In this document: one piece after another, positions 8,861 to 17,421 of the stretch
How the letters are laid out: every line of letters begins with the position of its first letter
How positions within the stretch are numbered: position 1 is the stretch's first letter
NCBI RefSeq assembly: GCF_000445125.1
Contig: NZ_ATHL01000054.1
Span: forward strand, 1-64,000
Direction of reading: 5' to 3'
DNA from: Novosphingobium lindaniclasticum LE124
GTDB lineage: Bacteria; Pseudomonadota; Alphaproteobacteria; Sphingomonadales; Sphingomonadaceae
DNA: 64,000 nt
Notes under the pieces: model-generated
Databases searched by the model: none
What the model was told of the DNA's origin: nothing
Seen by the model: the letters and a program-made list of their open reading frames with translations, nothing else
Made by a program: the position numbers and the translations under genes

Positions 8861-9454
8861 TCAGATGCCGGCGATCGCCTGATCGACCAGAGCCTTGTCG
8901 GCACCGGCGGAGTGATTGGCGCGGATCAGCCCACTGGCAGCAGCGGCAGCGGCAGCGGCGGCCTGCTGGCGCAGTTCGGTCACAGCAGCGCGCTCGACGG
9001 CGCCGATCTTGTCCTGCGCCATCTTCTCGCGACGGGCGATGACGTCGGTCGTGTCGGCCTGGGCCTTGGCGACGATCGTCTCCGCTTCGTGGCGGGCGTG
9101 CTCGATCAGAGCGGCGGCGTCCTTTTCGGCACCGGCGATCTTGTCGGCATATTCCTTGCGCAGGGCTTCCGCCTCGGTGCGCAGGATCTTCGCCTCTTCG
9201 AGCTGGGCCTTGATCTCGGCGATCTTGCTGTCGAGGCCGCCGGAGATCATCTTCGGCAGACCCTTCCAGACCATGATTGCGAGAAGCACCAGCATCGAGG
9301 CGCTGACCACCGCCACCGGCGGGGCGACGCCCAGCAGCAGCGGTTCGGCGTGATGCTCGATGCCGGCCTGCGTTCCGGCCATCTCGGCCGCTTCGTGCGA
9401 AGTGCCTTCAGCGACGACGGTATCCGTGGTGGACAGTTCCGTGTTCTCAGCCAT
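8861..9454 (-). CDS. atpF: ATP synthase F0 subunit b
   Basis: Part of the peripheral stalk holding F1 against F0. The 197-residue protein has an unusual 45-residue N-terminal extension before a single membrane helix (about 47-65), then a long charged heptad-like helix rich in Ala/Glu/Lys (about 75-175). It follows b' with an 8-bp overlap, the standard alphaproteobacterial order atpI-atpB-atpE-atpF'-atpF. It is the last gene before the terminator at 8802-8831. F1 genes are not in the window and are expected elsewhere. Confidence 0.9.
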   Translation of the reverse strand: MAENTELSTTDTVVAEGTSHEAAEMAGTQAGIEHHAEPLLLGVAPPVAVVSASMLVLLAIMVWKGLPKMISGGLDSKIAEIKAQLEEAKILRTEAEALRKEYADKIAGAEKDAAALIEHARHEAETIVAKAQADTTDVIARREKMAQDKIGAVERAAVTELRQQAAAAAAAAASGLIRANHSAGADKALVDQAIAGI

Positions 9455-9941
9455 GGACCAGGTTCTCCTTCACGGCGGAACGAACCGCGCCGTCGTCGAG
9501 AGTCAGGCCGGCAATGCGGCTGACGATCTCGCGGGCGGCGTCGGCGGCGACGTCCTCGATCTCGGCGGCTGCCGAACGGCGAGCCTGCGAGATACGGGTT
9601 TCGGCTTCGGCGAGCGTGGCGTCGATGGCCACCTGTGCGGTCGCGAGACGCTCGGTCGTGACGGCAGCGGCCTTGGCGCGGGCTTCCGCGATAAGGGCCT
9701 GCGCCTCGGCGCGGTTGGCGTTCTCACGCGTGCGCCAGGCTTCCTCTTCCGCATCGGCCTGGGCGCGAGCGCGCTCGGCGGCGGCGAGGTCGTCGGCAAT
9801 CTGCTTGTCGCGCTGCGCAACCGTATCCATGACCTTGGGAACCATTCCCCGTCCAACGACGAAGAAGGTGAAGCCGAAGAAGATCAGCATCCAGAAGATC
9901 TGGCTGGAATAGGTCGCGGCTAGCTGTGCGATCTGAGGCAT
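9447..9941 (-). CDS. atpG: ATP synthase F0 subunit b' (second b-type subunit)
   Basis: Second peripheral-stalk subunit, found in photosynthetic bacteria and alphaproteobacteria, where a b/b' heterodimer replaces the b homodimer. The 164 residues start with a short periplasmic stretch, a membrane helix at about 12-30 (Phe-rich, ending at RGMVPKV) and a long Ala/Glu/Arg coiled coil. The ATG follows atpE by 98 bp and the end overlaps atpF by 8 bp, indicating coupled translation. Naming varies (atpF', atpF2, atpG). Confidence 0.9.
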   Translation of the reverse strand: MPQIAQLAATYSSQIFWMLIFFGFTFFVVGRGMVPKVMDTVAQRDKQIADDLAAAERARAQADAEEEAWRTRENANRAEAQALIAEARAKAAAVTTERLATAQVAIDATLAEAETRISQARRSAAAEIEDVAADAAREIVSRIAGLTLDDGAVRSAVKENLVHG

Positions 9942-10039
9942 GGGTCAGCCCTGTCTCGAAGTGGCCGGTAGAATTCTTGCGTCCTCTCCGGCCGCCCAAC
10001 CAAAGGGTTCGGGTAGCCGGAGGGGATCAGTGCGCGCGA

Positions 10040-10264
10040 TCAGGCGAAGATCAGCAGCGCGGCAACGACGAACGACAGCAGGCCGAGAAGTTCGGCGCCG
10101 GCGAAGCCGATGAAGAGGCGGCCCTGCTGGGCGTCAGCGGCGCCCGGGTTGCGCAGCGCGCCTTCGAGGAACTTGGCGAAAACGCTACCCACGCCGATCG
10201 AGGCGAGGCCGCAACCGATAGCAGCGAGACCGGCACCAAGCAGCTTTGCAGCTTCTGCGTCCAT
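10040..10264 (-). CDS. atpE: ATP synthase F0 subunit c
   Basis: The 74-residue proteolipid forms the rotating c ring. It is a hairpin of two membrane helices joined by the polar RNPGAADAQQGR loop. The proton-carrying carboxylate is Glu58 in GFAGAELLG. The glycine-rich first helix (GAGLAAIGCGLASIGVG) matches the tightly packed inner ring. ATG start; 40 bp after atpB. Confidence 0.96.
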   Translation of the reverse strand: MDAEAAKLLGAGLAAIGCGLASIGVGSVFAKFLEGALRNPGAADAQQGRLFIGFAGAELLGLLSFVVAALLIFA

Positions 10265-10304
10265 TTCAAAAACTCCCTTTGGAAAACTCGAGTGAGACTG
10301 AAAA

Positions 10305-11090
10305 TCAGTGAAGGTTCTCTGCGTCGTTCAGATAGACGCAAGTGAGAAGAGCGAAAACATAGGCCTGGATACCGGCGACGAGCAGCTCGAGAGCGCAGAT
10401 GCCGACCATCAGGATGAAGCTGGGCAGACCGGCGATGGCGAAGAGGCCGATGCCGGCATTGCCGGAGCTGATGACGAAGCTCGAAAGAACCTCAAGAAGG
10501 ACGTGCCCTGCCATCATAGCGACGAAAAGACGCAGACCGAGGCTGAACGGGCGCACCAGGAAGGAGATCAGTTCCACGCAGAAGATCAGCGGGATCATGA
10601 TCACCGGGGTGCCGTGCGGCACGAACAGAGAGAAGAAGTGCAGCTTGTGCTTTGCGAAACCGACGATCAGGACGATCGCGAAGGAAAGCACGGCGAGAAC
10701 GCCCGTGGCCGAGAAATGGCTGGTGAAGGTGAAGGCATGGAGGCCGATCACGCCCAGCGGCAGCAGCCCAAGGAAGTTCGCGAAAAGAATGAACATGAAC
10801 AGCGAGAAGATGTACGGAACGTACTTCTTGCCGCCGGGGCCGACGTTGGCGGCCAGCATGCCGTCGATGAAGCCGGTGAAGCTTTCGACAGCCATCTGCC
10901 AGCGGCCGGGCACGAGCTGGCGCTTCATGCCGCCGGCAACGAAGAACGCCAGCGTCACGGCGGCGATCGCCATCCACAGCGTGCTGTTGGTGAAGGCGAT
11001 GTTATAACCGGCGATGCTCCAGCCTTCCGAGCCGAACAACGGCTGGATGCTGAACTGGTGCATCGGATCGACCTTCGCTTCGGCTGCCAC
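10305..11090 (-). CDS. atpB: ATP synthase F0 subunit a
   Basis: Integral membrane stator subunit with the proton half-channels. The 261 residues have at least five membrane helices; the LGLRLFVAMMAGH segment (near residue 185-200) contains the essential Arg that faces the c ring, and the C-terminal AGIQAYVFALLTCVYLNDA carries the conserved Gln/Tyr helix. Start ATG, 54 bp after atpI. Confidence 0.96.
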   Translation of the reverse strand: MAAEAKVDPMHQFSIQPLFGSEGWSIAGYNIAFTNSTLWMAIAAVTLAFFVAGGMKRQLVPGRWQMAVESFTGFIDGMLAANVGPGGKKYVPYIFSLFMFILFANFLGLLPLGVIGLHAFTFTSHFSATGVLAVLSFAIVLIVGFAKHKLHFFSLFVPHGTPVIMIPLIFCVELISFLVRPFSLGLRLFVAMMAGHVLLEVLSSFVISSGNAGIGLFAIAGLPSFILMVGICALELLVAGIQAYVFALLTCVYLNDAENLH

Positions 11091-11144
11091 GCGAATATCC
11101 CTGTCGCCAATGAACGGCAGCGCCCTTAACTTACCCCTCCTGGG

Positions 11145-11465
11145 TCAATCCGGGCGCCGGTTCGAATTCCTGATAATGTTCCTGAAGGCGACGAATATTC
11201 CTGCGAACAGCATCACCATCAGACCCCAGGGCGATGTTCCGGCAAAGTGATCGATCACCCAGCCAAGGAACAGACCACCCGCAACCCCGCCGAGCAAGTC
11301 GGCCAGGACGCGGTTACCGGCACGATAGGCATCGTCGGTTTCCGCACCCGCGACCGGCTTCTGACGCTGCGCTTCCCGCTCGCGAAGGGCTTTCAGCCGA
11401 TCGTCCAGCGAATCGAGGCGCGCATCCTCGCCGACAGGGCCCGGTGCGGACGGCTCGTCGTTCAT
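11145..11465 (-). CDS. atpI: AtpI-like protein of the F0 operon
   Basis: A 106-residue protein with an acidic soluble N-terminal half and two membrane helices (about 52-72 and 80-98). The GLFLGWVIDHFAGTSPWG turn between the helices is typical of AtpI/gene 1 proteins, proposed to help c-ring assembly or Mg2+/Ca2+ movement. The frame extends 15 codons further upstream, but the ATG at 11465 has AAGGAG 8 nt before it and is chosen. First gene of the operon, behind the promoter at 11535-11563. Confidence 0.88.
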   Translation of the reverse strand: MNDEPSAPGPVGEDARLDSLDDRLKALREREAQRQKPVAGAETDDAYRAGNRVLADLLGGVAGGLFLGWVIDHFAGTSPWGLMVMLFAGIFVAFRNIIRNSNRRPD

Positions 11466-11534
11466 GTCAGGGCTCCTTCTCAATCGAATAGGAACGAATG
11501 ACGCGTTCAACGGCTGCCCGCCGAGGGCGCCGAC

Positions 11535-11563
11535 CCCTTAGGGTGGGGGCATTCTCGAGTCAA
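11535..11563 (-). promoter_or_regulatory. Putative promoter of the atp (F0) operon
   Basis: On the minus strand TTGACT (11563-11558), a 17-nt spacer and TAAGGG (11540-11535). Transcription would start near 11528, about 60 nt before atpI. The remaining gene-free DNA in 11466-11765 shows no further feature I can support. Confidence 0.55.
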
Positions 11564-11765
11564 CCATGACGGGACGCGCACGGCAAGAGTTGTTCACACG
11601 GATGCCCGCGCGACCAAGTTCCGAACAGGGCTGGGAAATGGTGTCGCGGGGCTAATACCGCAAGGACGATGTCGGACAAAATTCTCGTGAAAAGCAGGCT
11701 CGGCCGCCGTTCACTCAAGCAAAACCCGCTATCGTCAGCGCAAGGTCGTCCGGGCGTAGCGCTAT

Positions 11766-11812
11766 GGTCATGCAAAAGGGCGGCCGCGTTGTGGCCGCCC
11801 TTTTGCATGACC
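11766..11812. terminator. 20-bp perfect inverted repeat, terminator of ydbH-ynbE-ydbL
   Basis: The left arm (11766-11785) and right arm (11793-11812) are perfectly complementary over 20 bp around the 7-nt loop GCGTTGT. The core is GGGCGGCC/GGCCGCCC flanked by AAAA and TTTT, so the hairpin has the stem plus U-run of a terminator in both orientations. It lies 29 bp past the stop codon of ydbL. No plus-strand gene runs into it. Confidence 0.85.
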
Positions 11813-11841
11813 TTTCGATTTCAACCGAAGCCCCCACTTGG

Positions 11842-12237
11842 TCAGGGGCAGCGCGCGTCCCGATCGGGCGCGCCGGAATCGCGGGTTTTCCACGATCCGT
11901 CGGCAGCCTGGTACTTCTCGCCCGGCTTCGTCTGAGAGATCAGACGACAGGCCGTGGCGAAGGCATATTCCTCGATCGTGCTCTTTCCGGCCGCCTTGTC
12001 CGTATAGATGGCGCGCCGTCTGTTGTTGATGTCCCGCACCATGGCCTGGATCGCGGCCGGCTGGCTGCCGATGACGCCGAGGTAGCCGTCCTTCTGCTCG
12101 CCCACCTGCCCTGCTGAGCGCGCGGCGGCGTAAGCCGGGTCACGGCCTTCCTGCGCCAGCGCCATGCCGCCGCCGAGGAACGACAGGGCGAGAACGCCGG
12201 CTATGGCGGCGGAACTGCTGAAACGGGTCTTGTTCAT
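11842..12237 (-). CDS. ydbL: YdbL family periplasmic protein (DUF1318)
   Basis: The 131-residue protein has a signal peptide (Met-Asn-Lys, hydrophobic core, cleavage after MALAQ near residue 29). It belongs to the YdbL/DUF1318 family: the INNRRRAIYTDKAA segment and FATACRLI are conserved. In E. coli YdbL acts with YdbH and YnbE, probably as a chaperone limiting YnbE multimerisation. The ATG overlaps the stop of ynbE by one base (TGATG), which fixes the start and indicates translational coupling. Two cysteines occur in the mature part (one in FATACRLI, one near the C-terminus). Ends 29 bp before the 20-bp inverted-repeat terminator. Confidence 0.88.
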   Translation of the reverse strand: MNKTRFSSSAAIAGVLALSFLGGGMALAQEGRDPAYAAARSAGQVGEQKDGYLGVIGSQPAAIQAMVRDINNRRRAIYTDKAAGKSTIEEYAFATACRLISQTKPGEKYQAADGSWKTRDSGAPDRDARCP

Positions 12238-12524
12238 CAGAATACGCCTTCGTTTTCCTTGATCGTGTTCTCCGCGTCCTGGGAGAGACGATAGATCACT
12301 TCCTGCCTGATGTTGATGTTGAGTTCGATCACGATCGGCTTGTCGGGCGCCGTCACGTTGACGCAGCCGCTCAGCACGGATCCGAACCCGGCCATCATCA
12401 TCACCGCGCAAACGGTGCGCCCGCCGGACCGTGAATCGAACCGCCGCGCCAAACCTCGTATCCGGCTCATCATGGCCGGGTTTGTCGCAGCCGGAGCGCT
12501 TCCGGTCAATTGCAGGGGATTCAT
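12237..12524 (-). CDS. ynbE: YnbE-like outer-membrane lipoprotein
   Basis: The 95-residue protein has a lipobox LSGC (Cys at about residue 54) followed by the conserved DKPIVIELNINI...VIYRL beta segment of YnbE. In E. coli YnbE is an outer-membrane lipoprotein whose multimers complete an intermembrane bridge with YdbH. The N-terminal region before the lipobox is longer than in E. coli; the ATG at 12524 is nevertheless favoured because it overlaps the ydbH stop as ATGA. Later Met codons (for instance at 12473) would give a more usual signal peptide and cannot be excluded. Confidence 0.85.
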   Translation of the reverse strand: MNPLQLTGSAPAATNPAMMSRIRGLARRFDSRSGGRTVCAVMMMAGFGSVLSGCVNVTAPDKPIVIELNINIRQEVIYRLSQDAENTIKENEGVF

Positions 12525-15500
12525 GGATTATTCTCGCTGACTGGAGGCTGAACGGTTTCCGGCGTAGGACGAGCCGAGTTTCCGCCTTTCGGCAAAGCCT
12601 GGGGAGGTATGCCCTGGGATATACCCAGGGTGCGCGGATCGGTGAGATAGGCAGGATCGTAAAGCGAGCGCATCGAGCCGAACAGGCTGAAGAACGGCGC
12701 CTTGATCTTGACGATGAAGCGGATCGGCAACTTGGCGATCTGCTTCGTCAGGAAATTCTTGTCGGCCGAAGATCCCTGGCTCAGCCCGTCGAACGCGATC
12801 CGCGTGAGGATGTCGCCGGAGATCGAGCCGTTCAGGCCGATTTCCATGTGCTTGTAATCGACGGACTTGAGCGCTCCGAAGGCGAAGTTGCCCATCGCTG
12901 ACAGGTCCTTGTACGTCAGTGCGCCCAGGTAGCTGACGTTGCCGCCGGGATCGCGGGAGGCCAGGTAGCCGTCTACGATGCGCCCGCCCTGCTCGTCGAA
13001 GACGATGGGAACCTCGCCGTCGAAGATCCCCGAGGCGTTGATGTTGGTGAGTTCGAGATGCTGCACGAATGTTGCAGCATCGAGACCGCTGACGCTGAGC
13101 TTATAACGACGGGTTTCCGATGCGCCGATCCGCATCGTTGCCGGATCCAGCGTAAGCGTGCCCGACATGAACGGCCATTTCGCACCGTTGATCCGCAGCA
13201 GGTAGCCAGGCTCCATCTGGAAGCCGAGAACGCCGTCCGTGACTTCGATGCCGGGATTGACCGAGGCGATCTTCAACTGCTGGTTCGGCGCAGTCACGAA
13301 GCCCAGAAGGTCGGTGAAGACCACGTCGCCGCTCAATCCCTTTACGGGACCGAAGGCGGCCGCGAAATCCAGGCCGTCGGAAGCGAAGCGACCCGTGCTG
13401 GTGACACCCCGCTCGTTCCAGTCGATTCGCCCATTGCCCCGCACCGAGCCCTTGAGGTCCGAGACGATGCCGAGCAGCAAGGGCGACAGCGTTTCCGCCT
13501 GGACATCCTTGTCGAAGGTGACCCCCGCGACGGCCAGATCGGCATGGCCGCTCGCCTTTCCGAGGTCGTGCACAATGTCGGCACGAACCACTTCGCGGGC
13601 GCTGCGCGGCTCTCGCATGATCGCCTGAGCGGAAATCACGTTGTTCTCAAGCCGCAGCGACGCGTCCCGGGCGATCAGGGGCTGAAAGCGCGGCGCAGGC
13701 TGGCGGTCGATCAGCGTGAAGCGCGCCTGGTCGATCGACAGCACGCCGCCAGAATAACGCCAATTGCCGGCCGTCTGCCGCAGATCGAGAGGAACTGCCG
13801 CAAGGCCGATGTCGGCTTCGTCGAAGGTGCCGCCGATGTTCCTGCCCACTTGCGCATCCAGCCGCGCGAGGCGGAAGCGTGACGGCGCCTCCGCCGATCC
13901 CAGCGCCACGTCCACCCCCCTGGCGGTGAGCGCTCCAGGTCTGCCGGCCATCTGGGCATAGCCGAGCGGGCCGCTGGCGATGCGAATCGGCGTCTGCCCC
14001 AGGCGGCCGGAAACGTCGAGGCGAGGTACGCCAAGTGCGATATCGAGCCCCTCTCCCCAGCTGCGAAGGATGCTGCTGCCCGGCGCCGGGCAGATCTGAA
14101 TGCTGCGCCTGTCCAGCGCGAGATTGGCGAAGGACAGGCTCTCGAAGCGGACGGGTGTGCACGCGCTCCAGGCGGTCACGACACCGTCCGCGTCCCAGCG
14201 GCCATCGACGGGCAGCACGACCCCGCGCGCCGCGCCGCCGGGAAGAGCGCCGGACAGACGGGCCTCGCCGGAGAAGCGCATCGCGCCGTCGGGAGACTGC
14301 GCCAGAGTGAGACGCGGGATACCCAGCCGCGAATCGCCCGCCGCATAGTCCGCCATCTCCACCTGCAAGGCGAGATGCCCCCGCGCATCGCTTTCCATGC
14401 GACCCGAAACCTGCGGGAGGTCTCGACCGCCGCTGGCGAAATTGCCGGTAACGACAGGGCGTGAGCCGCCGAACTGGGCCTGCACGCGCGAAAGCGTAAG
14501 CACCGAGGCGCCGCTGGTGCCGCGCAGATGCCCTTGGGGCAGGACGAGCGTGAGGCCATCTTCGCCGCGCCGCAGGATCAGGTTCGCGGAAAGCCTGCTG
14601 CCGCGCGTCTCCTCGGCCAGGGCCTTGCGGAATTTCCGAACCAGGGGAGCGGCCAAAGTGCCTTCGCCTGCTTGCATGCCCTTTGCCAGCGCCGCGTCGG
14701 CAGACTTGCCGATAGCCACGCCGCCGCCGCTCACATCCCCTTCCAGGTCGAAGCGTTCGAAGCCGTGGCTGGAGCGCATGCGCCCGTCGAAGCCGAGCGA
14801 GCCGATCTGCGCCTGCGCCGTGACGATGCCCGTGACCCGCGCCTTGAAGTTCGCGTTGAGCGCCTGCTTTCGATAGGTGAACCGTCCCGAGCCAGTAAGG
14901 CCGGACGCCCCGTTCCCGGCGAATCGCAAGGCGCCGCCGTCCAGGCCGATCTTGCCCTCTCCGCCGTCGAGAAGCCGGTCGAGCACGACATCGAGCTGCG
15001 CTCCGCTCGCCGCCAGCCGCAGATCCGGATCACGGCAGACGACAGATCCAAGGCGCAAGGGGCCTTTGAAGCGAGGACGCTCTCCGGATACCGTGAGCTT
15101 GCCGTAGAGGGTGGCGCGGCCCGTCTCGCAGCCCTGCGCAGTCAGCTTTGGCGACACGAGGGCAAGTTCGCCCCGAAAGCCGCCGCGCAGCGCTCCTGCG
15201 CCGGCCAGTCTGGCGGCAAGGCGGCCATGATCGCTTTCGATCAGCGCCCGGCCGTCGAGCACGGCGACATCCAGGTCGGGCAGGACGTGGTCTTTGTCTC
15301 CGCCGCCCCGCAGCGCCTTGTCCAGCGATCCGAGGCTCAGCTTGCCACCATGCAGCGATCCGAACAGACGCGGCCGAACCAGGGTGATCCGGCCGACGCC
15401 CGGCCAGCCCCAATTGAGCCTGGTCGCCACGCGCAGTTCTTCCACGACAAGGTCCGGGCGCCTGGGATCGCCGACGACCAGATTGCGAATCACTTGTTCC

Positions 15501-15739
15501 GAGGGGCTGATGCGCTCGATCCGGTAGGTAGCCGGCAGGCCGAGCTTACGCAGTTCCTCGGTTATCAGATCGTCGGCGATGTCTTCGCGCCAGAACCAGG
15601 CTCCCGCCAGCCCGGCGACGGCAATCGCGCCCAGCCCGATGAGCGCGGGCGCCGCTGCACGCCGTTTGCTGCGGCGGGCCGGCTGCGGCAGCTCCGTCGT
15701 TACGGGGTTTTGGTCTTGATCCTGCGACATCCGGTCCAT
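12521..15739 (-). CDS. ydbH: YdbH family AsmA-like intermembrane transport protein
   Basis: About 1072 residues: a short cytoplasmic tail, one membrane helix (about 30-50) and a very long beta-rich periplasmic body, ending with a Pro-rich tail. The repeated pattern of short beta strands fits the bridge-like (AsmA/RBG) lipid-transfer fold. The C-terminal part (GEVPIVFDEQGGRIVDGYL, LNGSISGDIL) matches the YdbH domain. First gene of ydbH-ynbE-ydbL; the overlap with ynbE (ATGA) indicates coupling. Start choice: ATG at 15739 is given; TTG at 15742 has better spacing from GGAAGG and ATG at 15730 is also possible. Likely role: phospholipid transport to the outer membrane. Confidence 0.85.
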   Translation of the reverse strand: MDRMSQDQDQNPVTTELPQPARRSKRRAAAPALIGLGAIAVAGLAGAWFWREDIADDLITEELRKLGLPATYRIERISPSEQVIRNLVVGDPRRPDLVVEELRVATRLNWGWPGVGRITLVRPRLFGSLHGGKLSLGSLDKALRGGGDKDHVLPDLDVAVLDGRALIESDHGRLAARLAGAGALRGGFRGELALVSPKLTAQGCETGRATLYGKLTVSGERPRFKGPLRLGSVVCRDPDLRLAASGAQLDVVLDRLLDGGEGKIGLDGGALRFAGNGASGLTGSGRFTYRKQALNANFKARVTGIVTAQAQIGSLGFDGRMRSSHGFERFDLEGDVSGGGVAIGKSADAALAKGMQAGEGTLAAPLVRKFRKALAEETRGSRLSANLILRRGEDGLTLVLPQGHLRGTSGASVLTLSRVQAQFGGSRPVVTGNFASGGRDLPQVSGRMESDARGHLALQVEMADYAAGDSRLGIPRLTLAQSPDGAMRFSGEARLSGALPGGAARGVVLPVDGRWDADGVVTAWSACTPVRFESLSFANLALDRRSIQICPAPGSSILRSWGEGLDIALGVPRLDVSGRLGQTPIRIASGPLGYAQMAGRPGALTARGVDVALGSAEAPSRFRLARLDAQVGRNIGGTFDEADIGLAAVPLDLRQTAGNWRYSGGVLSIDQARFTLIDRQPAPRFQPLIARDASLRLENNVISAQAIMREPRSAREVVRADIVHDLGKASGHADLAVAGVTFDKDVQAETLSPLLLGIVSDLKGSVRGNGRIDWNERGVTSTGRFASDGLDFAAAFGPVKGLSGDVVFTDLLGFVTAPNQQLKIASVNPGIEVTDGVLGFQMEPGYLLRINGAKWPFMSGTLTLDPATMRIGASETRRYKLSVSGLDAATFVQHLELTNINASGIFDGEVPIVFDEQGGRIVDGYLASRDPGGNVSYLGALTYKDLSAMGNFAFGALKSVDYKHMEIGLNGSISGDILTRIAFDGLSQGSSADKNFLTKQIAKLPIRFIVKIKAPFFSLFGSMRSLYDPAYLTDPRTLGISQGIPPQALPKGGNSARPTPETVQPPVSENNP

Positions 15740-15768
15740 CAATTGCGCTTGCCTTCCGGGAAAGGCAA

Positions 15769-16542
15769 TTGTCTGTACGCTTTATGCCCGAGCAAGACCG
15801 TCTCTTCGATGAACCCGCTAGCCCGATCCCTGCCGATTCGCGCGAGGATGAAACGATTCTCAGCGATGTCGGCAACGATCCCAGCGGCCATCGCTCCCGA
15901 TTGCGGAAGCGCCTGCTGGCCGGCGGCAGCGATGCGCTGGCCGATCACGAGATCATCGAACTCCTGCTGATACAGGCGGTCCCCCGAAGGGACATGAAGC
16001 CGCTCGCGCGCAGCCTGATCCATCGCTTCGGATCGCTTGCAGGCGTGCTGCAGGCCGACCCGCGCACGCTGGCAGGTCATCCGGAGATGGGAGAGGCGAC
16101 GGTGGCGGCCCTGCGCATCGTGACGGCCGCGGCGACTCGCCTGGCGCGGCAGAAAGTGCGGGAGACCCCCGTGATCGGCTCATGGCAGGCACTGATAGAT
16201 TATCTGACCATCGACATGGCCCATCTCACGCTGGAGCGCGTGCGGGTTCTTTATCTCAACTCCAAGAACATGCTCATTCTGGACGACCTGGTAGGCGACG
16301 GCTCTATCGACGAAGCGGCGATCCACCCGCGCGAGGTGATTCGCCGCGCCCTGGACATCGGCGCCACCGCCCTGATCCTCGTCCATAACCATCCTTCCGG
16401 CTCACCCCAGCCCAGCCGGGCCGACATCGAGGTGACCAACCGCATCGCCGAAGCCGGCAGGTTGCTGGGCATATCGGTTCACGACCATGTGATCATCGGC
16501 CGGGAAGGCCATGTGAGCCTGCGTGCCAAAGGGCTGATCTGA
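15769..16542 (+). CDS. radC: RadC/JAB-domain protein
   Basis: The 257-residue protein has an N-terminal helix-hairpin-helix region (about 30-115) and a C-terminal JAB/MPN metalloprotease-like domain (about 135-257). The metal motif HNHPSGSPQPSRAD (H-x-H-x10-D) is intact. Despite the name, a role in DNA repair is unproven for the family. The start given is TTG at 15769 after GGGAAAGG; the ATG at 15784 is an alternative. It is divergent from ydbH, with under 50 bp between start codons, so promoters must overlap the neighbouring gene. It is followed one base later by the NRDE gene. Confidence 0.88.
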   Translation: MSVRFMPEQDRLFDEPASPIPADSREDETILSDVGNDPSGHRSRLRKRLLAGGSDALADHEIIELLLIQAVPRRDMKPLARSLIHRFGSLAGVLQADPRTLAGHPEMGEATVAALRIVTAAATRLARQKVRETPVIGSWQALIDYLTIDMAHLTLERVRVLYLNSKNMLILDDLVGDGSIDEAAIHPREVIRRALDIGATALILVHNHPSGSPQPSRADIEVTNRIAEAGRLLGISVHDHVIIGREGHVSLRAKGLI

Positions 16543-16543
16543 C

Positions 16544-17302
16544 ATGTGCGTCGCTGCGGTCGCCTGGCATGCCCATCCCGACTGGCCCCTCCTCGTCGCC
16601 GCCAACCGCGACGAATTCCACGCGCGGCCCTCCGCCCCGCTCGCCCGTTGGCAGGACGGCAGCGGCATCGTCGCCGGGCGCGATTGCCTCGGCGGCGGCA
16701 CCTGGCTCGGCGTGGCCGAAAGCGGCCGAAAGGCGCCGGGCGGCATGGTGCTCGTGACCAACTACCGCGTGCCCGAAGGCTCGGTTCCCGGCCGCCCTTC
16801 CCGCGGCAAGCTAGTGACCGACCTGCTGCAAGGCCGCGAGCCCGGACCGATCGAGACGATGAACCCGTTCAACCTGATCCAGGTGAAAGGCGGCGAAGCC
16901 AGGTTCCTGACCAATCATCCGCAAAGCACGTCGCGGCCGCTGGCACCCGGCTTACATGGACTTTCCAACGGCGGCTTCGACTTGCCATGGCCCAAGACCC
17001 TGCAGGTTCAACAGGCCGTCGCCTCCTGGCTGAGTGCAGCACCGAATGCCGCGGACGGCTTGTCCGCGCTGCTGGATGCGCTGCGCGCCGAAACCCCGGA
17101 CCCGCGTCTGGCCCAACCGGAGCAAGGCCCCGAACCGCGCTTCGCGCCGGTCTTCATCCGCAATCCGGTGTACGGAACACGGTGCAGCACCGTCATCGCC
17201 GTTCACCGCAGCGGCGCGGGAAAAATCGCCGAGCGCAGCTTCGCACCGGACGGCAGCACCTCGGGCGAAATCCATATCGACCTGGATTGGAGCGAGGGTT
17301 GA
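16544..17302 (+). CDS. NRDE/TANGO2 family protein
   Basis: The 252-residue protein starts with MCVAAV and carries the name-giving NRDE motif at residues 21-24 (AANRDEFHARP), followed by GGGTWLGV and the VTNYR segment of the family. Human TANGO2 and bacterial relatives are linked to haem/acyl-CoA trafficking, with no settled biochemical activity; Cys2 is suited to be an N-terminal nucleophile as in Ntn hydrolases (inference). The ATG begins one base after the radC stop (TGA C ATG), so the two are co-transcribed. Confidence 0.85.
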   Translation: MCVAAVAWHAHPDWPLLVAANRDEFHARPSAPLARWQDGSGIVAGRDCLGGGTWLGVAESGRKAPGGMVLVTNYRVPEGSVPGRPSRGKLVTDLLQGREPGPIETMNPFNLIQVKGGEARFLTNHPQSTSRPLAPGLHGLSNGGFDLPWPKTLQVQQAVASWLSAAPNAADGLSALLDALRAETPDPRLAQPEQGPEPRFAPVFIRNPVYGTRCSTVIAVHRSGAGKIAERSFAPDGSTSGEIHIDLDWSEG

Positions 17303-17421
17303 CCCATCCGCTTCGACCGGACGGGTTTGCCGATCATGGACTTGATTCTTCCGAAAACGTAACCTCACCGCGGTCTCCCGCATTTCGGCGGATCGCTTTT
17401 TACAGGAAGTCAGCCAACCAC

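Noticed and set aside
16546..17421. Upstream extension of the lipoprotein gene frame across the NRDE gene
   Set aside because: The frame is open, but the NRDE frame carries the family motifs, and the lipoprotein has its own signal sequence starting at 17422.
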